From NCBI GenBank assembly GCA_018398805.1, contig JAGFBZ010000290.1:1364001-1428000 (forward strand): DNA of 64,000 bases, read 5' to 3'. The first letter of the stretch is position 1. Every line of letters begins with the position of its first letter. This DNA comes from Hirundichthys speculiger (Eukaryota; Chordata; Actinopteri; Beloniformes; Exocoetidae). The position numbers were made by a program, and so were the translations under genes. This document shows positions 9,936 through 20,694 of this stretch, piece after piece. The notes under the pieces are model-generated. The model was not told where the DNA came from, did not search any database, and worked only from the letters and a program-made list of their open reading frames with translations.

Positions 9936-11309
9936 ATGCCTGAAGGAGTGATCCAAACAAAGTCTCCCTGTGAAAACTGTTGGATATATCAACAAGAAAT
10001 CTGCACGCTTCAAGAAAGGATTTTTGTGTTGGAAACTGAAAAAGGGACTTCATGATATGCTCCCAATGCAATCCAGTGGTAAGAAGTCCACATTTACTTC
10101 CAAAGGAAAGGGTGAAAAAACTACTACTGACAACTTGAAGCTAAATGATACTGTCTTTTTCAAGACTCTGTAAAGTAATAATAATAATAATGGACTTGGT
10201 GCTAAGCCAAAGCAAAGTCAGAATGTTGGTATCAAAGGAGGACATGTAACACCACCCGGAATAAGTTAACAAACAGATTTTTACCACTGTCAGAATCAAA
10301 TGTGACTGAGTTTAACAAACAGAGAGCGAGTACAAAGCAGCAGTTGAACAGAATATCTGTGCCACATGTCAAGGTCAAAGATACCCTTGTGCTTGAAGAT
10401 GCAGCCATATCTAACATAAATATAAACATATTTTGCAGCTATCCAAGTGCCACTGTCTCTGACATCACAAGGCTACTACCAGGGTGTGAAACAGCTGATT
10501 GTTCATGTGGGTGCAGTGGATACAAGAAAGAAACAATCTGAAATCTTGAAAAAAAGACTTTAACAAACTGTTTGAGAGTCTTGATAAAGCAGCAATACCA
10601 ACGTTCATTAGTGGACCTCTCCCAAACATCAATAGGAGGATGGGCAAATCCAGCCAGATGCTTCAACTGAACACATGGTTGTACAAAGTCTGAGTCCAGA
10701 GGGCTGCATTTCATTGAGAACTTTAATCTTTTCTGGCAAAGAGGTGATCTGTTTAAAGGAAGAGGCCCACACCTGAACAGAGGTGGAGTGAGACGACTGA
10801 CTGATAATCTCCTCCACGCTCTGAGGCATCAGAATGGACCAGGACCAGGTGCTGTGCAGCCACCAAGAGAGAAGAGGAGCGAGAGGAGAGCTCGTGCCTC
10901 GCCACCCAGAGACCCAGCAAAGGAATTAACCACTGCAGCATCAACAGCACCTCCAGCATCCCGAACACAGCATTCAGATGCAGCAGTGCCTTCATCACCT
11001 TCACCACGGCCCTCATCACAGGCCTGGGACCCACCTGCTGCATCTACACCCTCCAGAGACGCTTCACTATCGCTCTCGTCTCCACCGTCACCCATGGGAT
11101 TTCCTGATCACTTTGAAAGCTTGGTGAAATCAGGGATTAAAACGGTTCCCCTCACCCCACACATCACAAGATCAAGGATTCTGTCCTCAAAGAAGAGCAG
11201 TATCCCTCTCCCTCCTCAGCCTACTCCACCAAGCAAAGCCCCACCAGCTCAGAACCCACCATCGGTGCCCAAAGCTGTTGGTTCCAACAGCGTCAATGCT
11301 GTTGTCTAG
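9936..11309 (+). pseudogene. LINE ORF1 with degenerate SGNH/GDSL-type esterase domain
   Basis: Starts MPEGVIQTKSPCENC at 9936, a Cys-containing heptad-like segment seen at the front of these ORF1 proteins. The esterase domain follows: DTLVLEDAAIS at 10380-10412 sits where the catalytic Gly-Asp-Ser should be, now Glu-Asp-Ala, so the nucleophile is lost. Then come VKQLIVHVGAVDTRKKQSEI (10487-10546), FISGPLPNINRRMG (10609) and GPHLNR (about 10764), which keeps the catalytic-type His. The C-terminal tail (10860-11309) is Pro/Ser-rich. A frameshift lies in the A-run near 10550 and stops near 10050 and 10690. CR1/L2 esterase ORF1 proteins are thought to bind RNA or membranes; this copy is dead. Confidence 0.75.
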
Positions 11310-12088
11310 GACGCTACGGGCCTCTGCGTTGCTAAACCCCATATCAACCAGAGGTCCAGGGACGGACTATATTCTTCTAAAATAATGACTATTGTCAAAC
11401 CACAAAGATTAGATAAGAGAGGAACAGTCAGAGTGTCTGATCAGAGAAATCTTATCCATATCCCTTGCAAGAACACAGCGTCCAGTTTAACTCCAGCTAA
11501 CCTCAAACATGCAGTACTGAATATCAGATCTTTGAAAATCATTCTTAATTAATAGTTTTATCTCCTCACACAATCTTGATTTTATGTTTTTGAGACATGG
11601 CTGGACAAAAACACAGCCAATGCAGTCCTGATTGAACCTAGTCCATCTAACTTCACCTTTGTGTCTGAAACACGACAAAACCAGAGGGGTGCTGGTGTTT
11701 GTGCCATATTCAGGGACAATATACTCTCACACAAGTTGTCATTTGGTTTTTTTTTCATCATTTGAATATGTGTCATTCAAAATGGAGATGGAACAATCTT
11801 CTATTCTCTATATCACCATCTACAAACCACCAGGGCCGGAGTGGGCCCTTTTCTCAGTCCGGGAATTTAATTCAAATTCAGGCCACTCTGATACGGAAGA
11901 CAAATTTGAGTACATAGAAAAAGATAAAACAAAAAACAATTCTCTCACAATGCCTTTTATTTTATTCAGATTATGGCATACAATTATTCAAGCCCCTTTA
12001 ACAATGTATAATTGAAATTCAAATAAAATAAAGATAATGATAAAGAAGTCTTTTCACAAATCAAAGTTCCTTTACATAACTTCTGTTG

Positions 12089-12273
12089 TTCTTCTGTATG
12101 CCATATTTTACATCATAAACGTCTATCTTGACTAACTCTCTTCCTCTACCTGGCCCTTCAGTAGTCCTGCCCTCGTCTGGATCATCAGTAGTGGAAATGG
12201 TCTGCTGCTTCGACGCTAGAAAACATTCCATAACAATAAAAAAGATATTTAATATTGAGTTGATAACAGGTAC
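12089..12273 (-). repeat. Internal duplicated exon-like unit, copy 1
   Basis: About 185 bp, roughly 85% identical to 12654-12835 in the same orientation. The minus strand of both encodes TTDDPDEGRTxEGPGRGRxL, an acidic/Gly-rich linker of the kind found between N-terminal motifs of ZMYM1-like hAT transposases. Confidence 0.7.
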
Positions 12274-12653
12274 GCATCTTCCTCTTAGGATCTGACTTCA
12301 TAGGCCTATAATAACAATTAAAAAGTAATGTAGGTTACATAGACAATTATTGATTAAACAGTGGTTACCTATTGCATTTGGTCTTATTTTGATGCATTTT
12401 CAACGATTAGTTCGTTTAAATCCTGCTACCTGTTTCCTCTGTGGTCCAGGCCTCTCCATGACTGCAATCGCCTTCAGGCACCTGATCTTCTGAGGCTACA
12501 GAAACATTTCATTTAGGGGGTTCTTTATGTTGCTGAAAAACACACTTTATGTATTTATCTAGCCTATCCTTTCATTCACTTATTAATTTGTTTGCATATT
12601 TAATTATGATTTTGTTAAATTATCTGCACTATTTAATCTACACATATCATGGT

Positions 12654-12835
12654 TTTCTTCTGTAGACTATGCCATATTTTCCATCATAAACGTCTATCTT
12701 GACTAACTGTCTTCCTCTACCTGGCCCTTCAGCAGTCCTGCCCTCATCTGGATCATCAGTGGTTCTGGCATCCTGCGCTGATAAACATTCCAGAACCATG
12801 AAAAAGACAGTTAACATTGAGTTGTTCATGTTTGC
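12654..12835 (-). repeat. Internal duplicated exon-like unit, copy 2
   Basis: Second copy of the unit at 12089-12273. Here the minus strand is open for 60 codons (12829-12647), including the shared DDPDEGRTAEGPGRGR and KIDVYDGKYGI. A short related linker exon (SEDQVPEGDCSHGEAWTTEE) lies between the two copies at about 12436-12495. Confidence 0.7.
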
Positions 12836-13392
12836 GAGCCTGTGGAAATGCAGATATAACGGCGAGACGAAATAGGCTACGGTTGCAGAGAAGCTAAGGC
12901 ATGTGGAACGTGCACACTCTCGAGTAGCCTATTTTTATTATTAGGCCTATTATTATTTTTAAGAATATTTTTTTTAATAACACCTGCCCCCACGCCCACG
13001 AACCAAGCGCAATATTGGTACACAGCACTTCTAAATAATGCAGCCTAAGTAGCACGTTTGACATGCATTTAATACCCTAACAAATAGCCTGTTACACAAC
13101 CTGTTTAATATGTCTAATTGCGTTAACCTGTGCGCGTTGGTGCTAATACAGGCAGGCTACAAATAAAGCGTGATGAAGCGTTTGGCAACTCTGTTCATCA
13201 AAATGGTTAACTGGCATTTAAAGCAACAAGTTTTCGGTTCTTCTATGGAAATATGAATGCACTTTAAGCATAGATAATCCTATACCTACATTGTGACATT
13301 TTTAAGTTGACAGTTGTGACAGTTACGCTCGCCACGTTATATGATAAAATTCACAACCAGGCCAATTATCCATCTCTCTTTCAGTAACCTAC

Positions 13393-13497
13393 CAGCTTGT
13401 CTTGAGAAGATGTAAGTTAATTTGGCACATTTGGCCGCCCCCTCCTTTTTTTTTTTTTTAGCCCTCTCCATTCCGCCCAGCCTCTTTTGCTTTCCAT
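13393..13497 (-). pseudogene. hAT transposase first coding exon (N terminus)
   Basis: From ATG at 13497 the minus strand reads MESKRGWAEWRGLKKKKEGA then AKCAKLTYIFSR, ending at a GTAGGT donor (13392). The basic Lys/Arg-rich start followed by a short K-x-x-x-IF motif resembles N termini of ZMYM1-like/TTF-type hAT proteins annotated in fish. The downstream catalytic exons are missing. Identification rests on style of sequence rather than on a diagnostic domain. Confidence 0.5.
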
Positions 13498-14641
13498 CAC
13501 TGGCGCTCTGTTTCGCGCCAGTGTGATTTACAGTAAAGACGAGCCTTGGGCCAAACCACCTGAAACACGTGGGAGGGGTCGGGGGGAATTATGCTGCTTA
13601 CATGGTAGTAGAACCACAGATTTTCTAGGAAGGGGCTGTGGACCTATTTAATCCACTATGATGCAACGGGCGGTTGCAACTTAATTGATATTAATGCAAG
13701 AATAAGACAAAAGAAGTGACCAAAAAAAAAAGTTAAAATTAGTTGTCCCCGTGGTCCACATCGATGGTTTGGGCCGGGAAAGCTCCCGATAACTTTAATG
13801 TGCAGCCCGGCTTTGCAACCACCACAGAATTGTTTTATTGATGATTTTACTGAACTACTTTCAGTTGTGTGCACTGACTTTGACTGTTAGGTAATAACAG
13901 GGGACTTGAATGTGCATGTAGATGTAACCCATGACAAACCAGCAAAAGAACTTACTGCTGTCATTGAAATGTTTGGTCTAACTCAGCATATGACTGAGCC
14001 CACCCACAGAACGGGGCACACTTTAGATCTGCTTATCTCAAAGGGTGTTGCTATTTCAAACGTGGATGTCGTCAATGTTGCTTTATCTGATCATTTTTGC
14101 GTTTTATTTGACCTGTCAGTTTCACTGAAACTAGCAGTTGGGTCTGCGGTTGTTAGGAGAAGACTCATAAATGACAGCACAGGGACACAGTTTATGGAAA
14201 TGATTCGGTTTGAAAATACCCCATGTTCTAATGTTGATGATCTGTTGAATTCTTACACATCAAGTGTTTTAAAGGTTTTGGATACCATTGCTCCTGTCAA
14301 GGTTAGAATGGTTAAAAGTAGGCAAAAGGTACCACGGGGAAGAGAAGATTCTGTCAGGGCACAGAAAAGGGAGTGACAAGTCTGACAATGTTCAAATCCA
14401 GGCTGAAAACAGTTCTGTTTAGATATGCATATGACAACTGAAAGGATTTTATCTGCACTCTTCATTTTTAATCTAATTTATTTTTCTTTTAAATAATTTT
14501 TTATTTAATTTATTAGTGATTCTTTTTGTGCTTGTATGGAATGATTCTATTTGCCTTCTTGTGATTTTATGCATCTGTAAAGCACTTTGAATTACCTTGT
14601 GTATGAATTGTGCTCTACAAATAAACTTGCCTTGCTTTGCC

Positions 14642-15569
14642 TATAATAGACTTTTCTCCTTTACAGTGCTTCTCCAGGATTTAAATACATACGTCTGCAG
14701 CTGAGTGTTCCAAATGTTTTCTTTCAGGAAATTGGAGTTGGAGAGTTTTTACCTGGCTGGATATAAAGGGGTCCTTTTTTTTTTTTAATCATGGAAGGCA
14801 CTGAATCATCATCCACGATTGCTGACTTGCACTGATGTCCAGGCCTTTTGCATTGCAGAGGTCACCAGTTTGTGTTTTCTTTTCTCCACAGAATGTACCA
14901 AACTTCTCAGTAGTCCATCCCTACTTTGTTTTTCCAACCGGAAGGTGGCCTGCTTCACATCCATTGAGATCTGCTTCTATTTTAAATTGTGGATTCATAT
15001 ATTAGTTTCCAAGTTGAAGTGCAGCCCATGGAAACTCTTACATCTGTCTTAAATTATGCATTTTATTACTAATTACTAAATATGTTTTGGCAAGCAGTGT
15101 TACCAACAAAAAGTCTATTGGTAATTTTTAGCTGTTTTTATTCTGAACTGAAATCAGTACAAAATAGAAAAACAAATCCAGTTTTCAAGTGCAAACCATT
15201 GTTTGGGTTTGAAAGAGAGGTTGCAACGCGCCCTTTTGACAATGTGTTCTTGATCACACTGGTTCTACTCAACTGGTGGAAATGAGGATCCAGTTTGCTA
15301 CATAGAACCAAGTTTCCAAGCAATTTAAATGAAACTGGTTTCAGATCTAGGATAAATTTGGGTAAAATGGTGTGTATCTGAGTTTATGTTTCTGGCTAAA
15401 AGCAGGAATAAAGTAAGTAGAAAACAAGGAAAATTGGAGTTTGGTTCCTAAAGTTTGAAATGAAAGTGTGAGATCGTGTGCATCTGGAACTGAAGTCTGA
15501 TGCTGAGGGAGGACTAGAGACACTCGTTCCCTTCTGAAAGTGTCACCAGTGTGAGGAGATGGCCTGAGG
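14642..15569. other. Unique DNA, no gene seen
   Basis: A poly-T tract at 14776-14787; otherwise no repeat or exon that I can support. Confidence 0.35.
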
Positions 15570-15960
15570 TTAATTGTGTAGTTGTTTTGCAAATGGTTTT
15601 GACAGGAACGGCCCAAGAATCTTATTCAGCACTTAGTACAGTTGACAGCCAGAGACGGTCTTCTGGTAGAAATGTCGGTGTGACAGCTTGTGAATTGGTC
15701 CCAGACGGCTATGGGCAATGTTTCAGGTCTCGGAGGAAGTCTGATAAGCAGTCGCATTTTGAAGTAGTGTGATTAGGGAGACACTTTTGACAAATAGTGC
15801 TCTGGTGTTGAGGTTAAAGATCTGTGAACTGACGGTACTTCCGCCCTCTAATGATTGAGGAAATGCCAAGTGAGAACTGTTTCTGATCCTACTCCTCTGG
15901 TGAATATGTGCTGGCACAAAGGACTTTATCTGAAAAAACAAATAATGATTCAGATACTAC
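15570..15960 (+). pseudogene. Gypsy-type gag / SCAN-like capsid remnant
   Basis: The frame from about 15581 reads VVVLQMVLTGTAQESYSALS then TVDSQ, an eroded middle, ELVPDGYGQCFRSRRKSDKQ and SHFEVV before a stop at 15770. A second phase continues with TFDK and CSGVEVKDL. The helix pattern L..vL.G.A...Y..L and ELVPe.YrQ.FR..RK is that of SCAN domains and the Gmr1-like gypsy capsids they derive from. No LTR, protease or pol flanks it, so this is an orphan fragment with several stops. A relic of a host SCAN gene is the alternative. Confidence 0.6.
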
Positions 15961-16469
15961 TAAAGCTGTTGGTCACTACTAAATGTACTTCATCAGAGTC
16001 TGTGGAGATGAATCTTCTTACTCTTTAATTATTTGTAATAATTGCCACATTGGAAAGCATAAAAACAAAGTGAATCACACCACCTGCCCTCATTGTTCCA
16101 GGCAGGAAAATCCCAGTACTATCTTCAGGAAGACCTTCATTTATTTACACCTGATTCTGGTTTTAAAGCTTTCGCGTCAGATGGCTGATGTAACTCTCAC
16201 TGGAAGTGATGCTGAAATGATGCAATGTAAAGAGGCAAATCTTTTTTTTCTTTTTTTTTAAATTTTCCATCTCAGAAGAAAAGATTTAATTTGGAGCATA
16301 ATTTGAATGTACCTGAGTTTATCAGTGAAGAACAAGCTTATGTCTGTAAATTAGCTCTTGGATCAGGCGCAAGCTCTAGTAACCCCAACATTTGGGATTG
16401 AGGTGACGGTCAGTGGATGGAAGCATTTTTGTGATGAAGACATAACAGTTTGTTAGCTGGCTGGTTACG
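15961..16469. other. Unique DNA, no gene seen
   Basis: No repeat family or supported exon. A poly-T tract lies at 16242-16259. Confidence 0.3.
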
Positions 16470-16691
16470 TTTTTGACTGTGTTTGTCTGTCTGTCTGTGT
16501 TCAAGATAACTCAAAAAGTTATGGATGGATTTTGATGAAGATTTCAGGAGTTGTCAGAAATGTGAAAAGGAAGAACTGATTTCATTTGGAGTGTGATCCG
16601 GAAGAAATCCTGGATTCTGGATCACTTTCAAATTTTCAAAAATGTTTTGCACTTGGCGGAGGTCTGCGCTGTCCGAGTGCTTTTCTAGTTC
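16470..16691 (+). repeat. Dispersed repeat (CCTCCGCCAAG family), copy 1
   Basis: Shares about 210 bp with 50300-50518, including (TGTC)n, GATAACTCAAAAAGTTATGG and CTTGGCGGAGG at 16652-16662. The left inverted end present in the other copy (CCTCCGCCAAG) is missing here. Non-coding; probably a MITE. Confidence 0.75.
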
Positions 16692-17174
16692 AGTAAAAGA
16701 GATGGCACCCATCCACTGACCACCACATATTAAGTGCAAAATTATGTTGAGGGCAAGTCTGATGAAAGTTCTGACCCTGGGTCACTTCACTTTTTCTGAG
16801 TTCTCTGGGTTTAGGATCCTAGGCAGGAGCTAGTTTTTTTTTTTTCTTCTTTCAGCTACAAAGGAAATATACTTTTTAAAAATATGATTTCTATTGTGAA
16901 AATGGGTTTTCTTGAGACTGGGAGGAGTTGCACATCATGTTATGTCTAGGTTTCCCTCAGGAATGTGATTCAGCATTGATCATCTACTCAACGACTTTGT
17001 TGGGTTTCTGGTGGGATCAAAATGTGGGTCTGAATCTGCGGATCCTGTCTACTATGTGTTTACCATGTTTTTTTGGCTATTATAGAGCTACAGAAGCTCC
17101 AAGGAGGGTGTATGGCTGCTTTGAGCTGCCAGTGAGTTGCATAAAAAAGTTATTTCTGTCAGTTCCGATCACAA
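16692..17174. other. Unique DNA, no gene seen
   Basis: Nothing recognised apart from a T-run at 16835-16845. Confidence 0.3.
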
Positions 17175-17300
17175 AGGCCGTGTTCGAAATCATCTACTAT
17201 TTTGAGTGCGTAAGTCTGCTCATATTGTCAATACTGCATTTGCGAAATACACTGCAAGTACCAGGATGTTGCACTCACAATGGTGAGGAGGAACTGAGTG
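17175..17300 (+). repeat. Fragment of a fish MITE-like repeat
   Basis: Begins GGCCGTGTTCGAAATC and continues with CTACTATTTTGAG..., the start of a repeat common in teleosts with many TACT-type motifs. Only the first 100 bp or so is recognisable. Confidence 0.35.
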
Positions 17301-17786
17301 TGGAACATTTTTGTTAACATAGTGGAAGTCAGGGAGTACTTGGTTTTGTTTAAAAGTGAAGGGACTGGACACGCAACAAGAAAAAAATTGGTTAATTTTG
17401 TTTAGAATGAACAATCAACAAAAAAAAATAAACTCATTGGCGGTGTCATGGCGGTAAAAGTTCACCCCATTCGTTTCAGATATAAGAGGAGGTATGTATA
17501 CCTCTGACACTGCTTCAGGATTGGAATAGACATTAGAAGCCCACTGATCTTGGTTATATATTTGTGTCATAAGCTGCTTTTCATGAGTGATCAGTTGGAG
17601 GAAAAAAAAAAGACATAGGCAAAATAACAAAGAAAAAAAAAACATAAATATTGTGGAATAGCAAAGCATCAGCTTTGTTGCAGATCACAGCTGTCTGACT
17701 TTGATAAACTAGGTCATAATCTTTACATAAACTTTTTAAACCCATACAATATTTGTGAGATTCATCTTCCCCAGAAAGGTTTGTAA
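17301..17786. other. Unique DNA, no gene seen
   Basis: Several A-runs (17418, 17601, 17633); nothing else recognised. Confidence 0.3.
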
Positions 17787-18946
17787 TAGGGCTGGGCAAT
17801 GATAAAAATTTTTAATCGCGATTAATCGCATGATTTCCCTGATTAATCACGATTAATCGCATTGAATACAAAAAATCAAATAATGAATTCAAAAGTAGTG
17901 TAAAGGTCACTTCTATTTAAATGTTCTGCTGCCATATGAACTGAAGTGCCATAACATTTGTTGTTCAAACACTTTTAACATCAGCATTTGCCAGTAACAC
18001 ATACTTTGTTTAAATCTCATCTTAAAAAATGTAAAATAAAATAAAGCTTATTGCCACTGCCAGGGCATTAATGTCATCCTCTTTTTTTATGAAAAATAAA
18101 AAAAGTCTACCAACAAAATCCTAACAATCTAGAGGCCACAATCATAACATTAAAACAGGTAATTTCTGAGGTAACAGCAAAAACCTTTAACAGGGAGTTC
18201 ATCTTGTCAGTGGTTACAAATAACCTTGTTTCTGTTGAATCCTTCCCTGGGAGAACTTTAAAATGAAAATGTCCATGTTAAGATTCTGTAACTTTATCAA
18301 TCCGTAATTATCTGTGTATCATTTGTTTTTTCCATTTTAGATTGTAAATCAAAAATTTTAAAAATTAAAAAGTGACGTAATTTTTTCCCCCCGTTTTTTA
18401 ATCTAACACCAAAAAAAAAAGCTATTTCTTTTATATTTCAATTTTAGTAAACAGGCCAAGGGACTGAATTTGTTTTTAATATTTTATTGTCTGGTTTACG
18501 TGACCCAGAAAGGGCTTTGTTTTATAATGAAGGAACAGACTTTCTGTTGTCATTACACATCTGTGCCACTAGATGGAGCCGCACTGAAGTAACCAGTAAG
18601 AGAACAGCACGACAGTGAACACATGGAGCAGATCTGATGTAAAATGGAGGAATGACGCGATCGTTTTGAACAAAGGGGTTTGAACTTTTTTTTTTTTTTT
18701 TAGACAGAATTGTTAATATTGCTACCTGAGTTGCTACCCGAACTGTAAAGTACACTGATTTTTACCGTTCTCCATGTCTGTTTTAGTTTTGCCTGCCAAT
18801 TATTTTCCAGTTCCGCAGCAGCCAGTAACAGACTTTTCAAAACAAAAGCACGTTAGCAACATGCGTTAATGCGCGATAAAATAAATGTCGGCGTTAATAA
18901 ATTAATGAGTTAACGCGATAATAATGCGCTAACTTGTCCAGACCTA
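17787..18946 (-). mobile_element. BED-finger hAT family, copy B (complete ends)
   Basis: The ends are TAGGGCTGGGCAA (17787) and the inverted TTGTCCAGACCTA (ending 18946). They are flanked by an 8-bp duplication with one mismatch: GTTTGTAA (17779-17786) and GTTTTTAA (18947-18954). The 1160-bp body carries the 'cgcgattaatcgcat' subterminal block at the left and a related GTTAACGCGATAATAATGCG block at the right. The minus strand around 18150-18240 keeps KVICNH and DELPVKGFCCYLRN, a broken BED-finger remnant. No catalytic domain. It is the reference copy for those at 4879 and 30149. Confidence 0.85.
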
Positions 18947-19135
18947 GTTTTTAAGGCTGGAACAGTGTATCCAGCTGTGAAGGATGATCCAGCTGTGACA
19001 CACTTCTCTTTAAAGTGACTTTGCTTGTAGAATTCATATCATAGAATATCTCCAAAGGTCTCATGCTTTGGTCTCATGGCCTGTTGAAAAGCTTACGGAG
19101 TTGGCTGAACCCATTTAAAGTTATCTGTATTTATT
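18947..19135. other. Unique spacer
   Basis: Nothing recognised. Confidence 0.3.
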
Positions 19136-20140
19136 TTGGTACGTGCCTTCAAACATCAGCTGAACAAGGCCATTGGTGCGGTGAAAGAAAAACCAATAAA
19201 TCAAAGGTTCTATGGAGTTCCAGAAGGAGAATTGTGGAAGATGATCAGTTGTGACGTTAATTACATGTTTGACAACCACATTACTACACTCCCCTTCATC
19301 CAGTCAGGCATCTCCAAGTTTACTTGTTGAAAAAGTTCAGTCTCCAGCTTACAAAGTTAGTGTTTGTGAGTCAGTCTTTTGAAGGGCTTTTGGCATTAAT
19401 CCAAAGATCTCAAGAAATATCTGCTTTCATAACAACACCTTGCTTCCATAATGCCCATTTCAACAGTTTGTGAATGCGATCATCAATCGTCATAGAGGTT
19501 GTGCCAAACATTGCACTCAGGCATCTGCTGAACAACTACCTGATGAAAATCTTGCTAAAAATACTAGCTTTGATGTATCTGGTAAATTTGGAAGCCAGTT
19601 TTGTCTTTCAGCTGTTGATGTTTTCTGTTTCAACCACTAAAAAAGGGAATAAAAGTTCAGCTATCGCTGCTCCTCTAATTAATATTCCGAAGGCACAGTT
19701 GTAATTAATTTGCTCTGCCTCATGTCAGCAAGCTTTCAGCAGTGTTAAAACTTTGAACACTAAAACTGTTGTATGCTGCTCTGGCTCTTTCAGGCTGATC
19801 ATCAAATCAAGGAGCTCTAAAGAATCACGCAGATGCAGAAGTTACTTTGAAGCAGATGTTGTGCTCCCTGAAGCTGAAATACAAAGATTTAAGCATCCTT
19901 TTAGATTATGTTCTAAGTTCAGCTGAATCACTCAGTGGTACAACCAATGAAAAATTTGGTATTAGTCCTTGCCTTCACAGAGCTTCCATTTCTGTTTTGA
20001 CTCTGGAGAACCATTTTGTGACCATAATTTCAGGTCCATTATTGAACTCCCTGCAGGTCCATGTGGTATTCTTGTGCCGTTTGTACAGCCTCAAGTTGAG
20101 CATCCAGCATAAAAGGGCAGAAGTGACAATATGGAGCTAA
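19136..20140 (+). pseudogene. Decayed coding-like stretch, unidentified
   Basis: Three blocks read like protein rather than random sequence, in different phases on the + strand: a 64-codon frame at 19136-19330 with KHQLNKAIGAVKEKPINQRF and GVPEGELWKMISCDVNYMFD; 19455-19628 with INRHRGCAKHCTQASAEQLP then DENLAKNTSFDVSGKFGSQF; and 19830-20130 with EADVVLPEAEIQRFKHPFRL and later ELPAGPCGILVPFVQPQVEH. Stops and frameshifts separate them. I do not recognise the family. An old transposase, a retrocopy or a retroelement gag are all possible, and the signal could still be coincidence. Confidence 0.3.
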
Positions 20141-20260
20141 TGTCATATGTGTTTAAGTGACCTGCAGCTTCTGTTCCACTTTCTTGGTGATTGCTCCTCA
20201 GCTCCAAGGCAACTAACCTTTCACATGCTGGGTCTGGAGAGGGGGGTGATTTTTAAATTA

Positions 20261-20694
20261 CAGTAATCCCTCATATTTCGCGGTCTCAGTACATTGCAGA
20301 GATTTCAAAAATATTCATTGAAAAAAGTATTCGGAATTTTTTTTTTTTTAAATCAAAAAAATTCAAACGAGTCTCAGGAAGCAACAAGAGCAGACACAGG
20401 ATGCTGAGCGAAAATCAAGGCCTGTGATTGGCTGCTATGATGGACATTACTGTGCCGTCGGTTGTCTGTACGCTGATTGGCTGACATGCGTCCCTGCATC
20501 TCCCATCTCTTGCTCTCATCAATCATCACAGAGGAGAGATGTCAAAGTGAGTATACCGTTCCTTAGATTTTGTGTATGTGCGTACATGTATACTGTATGC
20601 ACACATACATGAACATGTACATCCACATGGCGGTTTTCACCATTCGTGGGGGGGGTCACAGCCCCCATTAACCGCAAAGTGTGAGGGATTACTG
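20261..20694. mobile_element. pogo/Tigger-type MITE
   Basis: 434 bp with inverted ends CAGTAATCCCTCATATTTCG (20261) and the complement of GTGAGGGATTACTG (20681-20694), extended by CGCGG/CCGC. The element starts directly after TA; the right flank reads AATA, so that side of the TA duplication has mutated. The interior is non-coding. Confidence 0.75.

Larger units (their letters stand above)
11833..13816 (-). mobile_element. hAT transposon inserted in the LINE
   Basis: About 1984 bp interrupts LINE ORF2. The 8-bp sequence AACCACCA stands on both sides (11825-11832 and 13817-13824), and removing the insert plus one copy restores the LINE frame, which is strong evidence for a hAT-type event. The ends CAGGGCCGGAGTG (11831) and the reverse complement of 13815 back (CAAAGCCGGGCTG) agree at 9 of 13, so the exact border could shift by two bases. 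Inside, the minus strand holds transposase leader exons, but no catalytic domain or dimerisation region remains. Confidence 0.75.
11384..14373 (+). pseudogene. LINE ORF2, endonuclease part only, split by hAT insertion
   Basis: Begins MTIVKPQRLDK at 11384 and reaches the apurinic-type endonuclease motif LNIRSLK (about 11518), with a stop soon after. The left part runs to YKPP at 11821-11832. The right part resumes in the same frame at 13825 and contains GDLNVHVD (about 13902), THRTGHTLDLLIS (14005) and SDHFCVLFDL (14086), the conserved Asp/Asn and Ser-Asp-His residues of the fold. It ends at SVRAQKRE (about 14350), just before the reverse transcriptase domain, which is absent. Confidence 0.8.
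9710..14641 (+). mobile_element. L2/CR1-type (Maui-like) LINE, deleted and interrupted
   Basis: A non-LTR retrotransposon reading left to right: 5' UTR-like segment (about 9710-9935), ORF1 with an esterase domain, ORF2 with an endonuclease start, then a jump to the 3' UTR. The 3' end carries the teleost signature TGTAAAGCACTTTGAATTAC (14575-14594), AATAAA near 14622 and the terminal CCTTGC-type repeats. Two events disrupt it: a 2-kb hAT insertion inside the endonuclease (11833-13816), and a deletion at about 14373 that removed the whole reverse transcriptase (roughly 2.5 kb in a full element). The 5' boundary is approximate. Confidence 0.85.
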
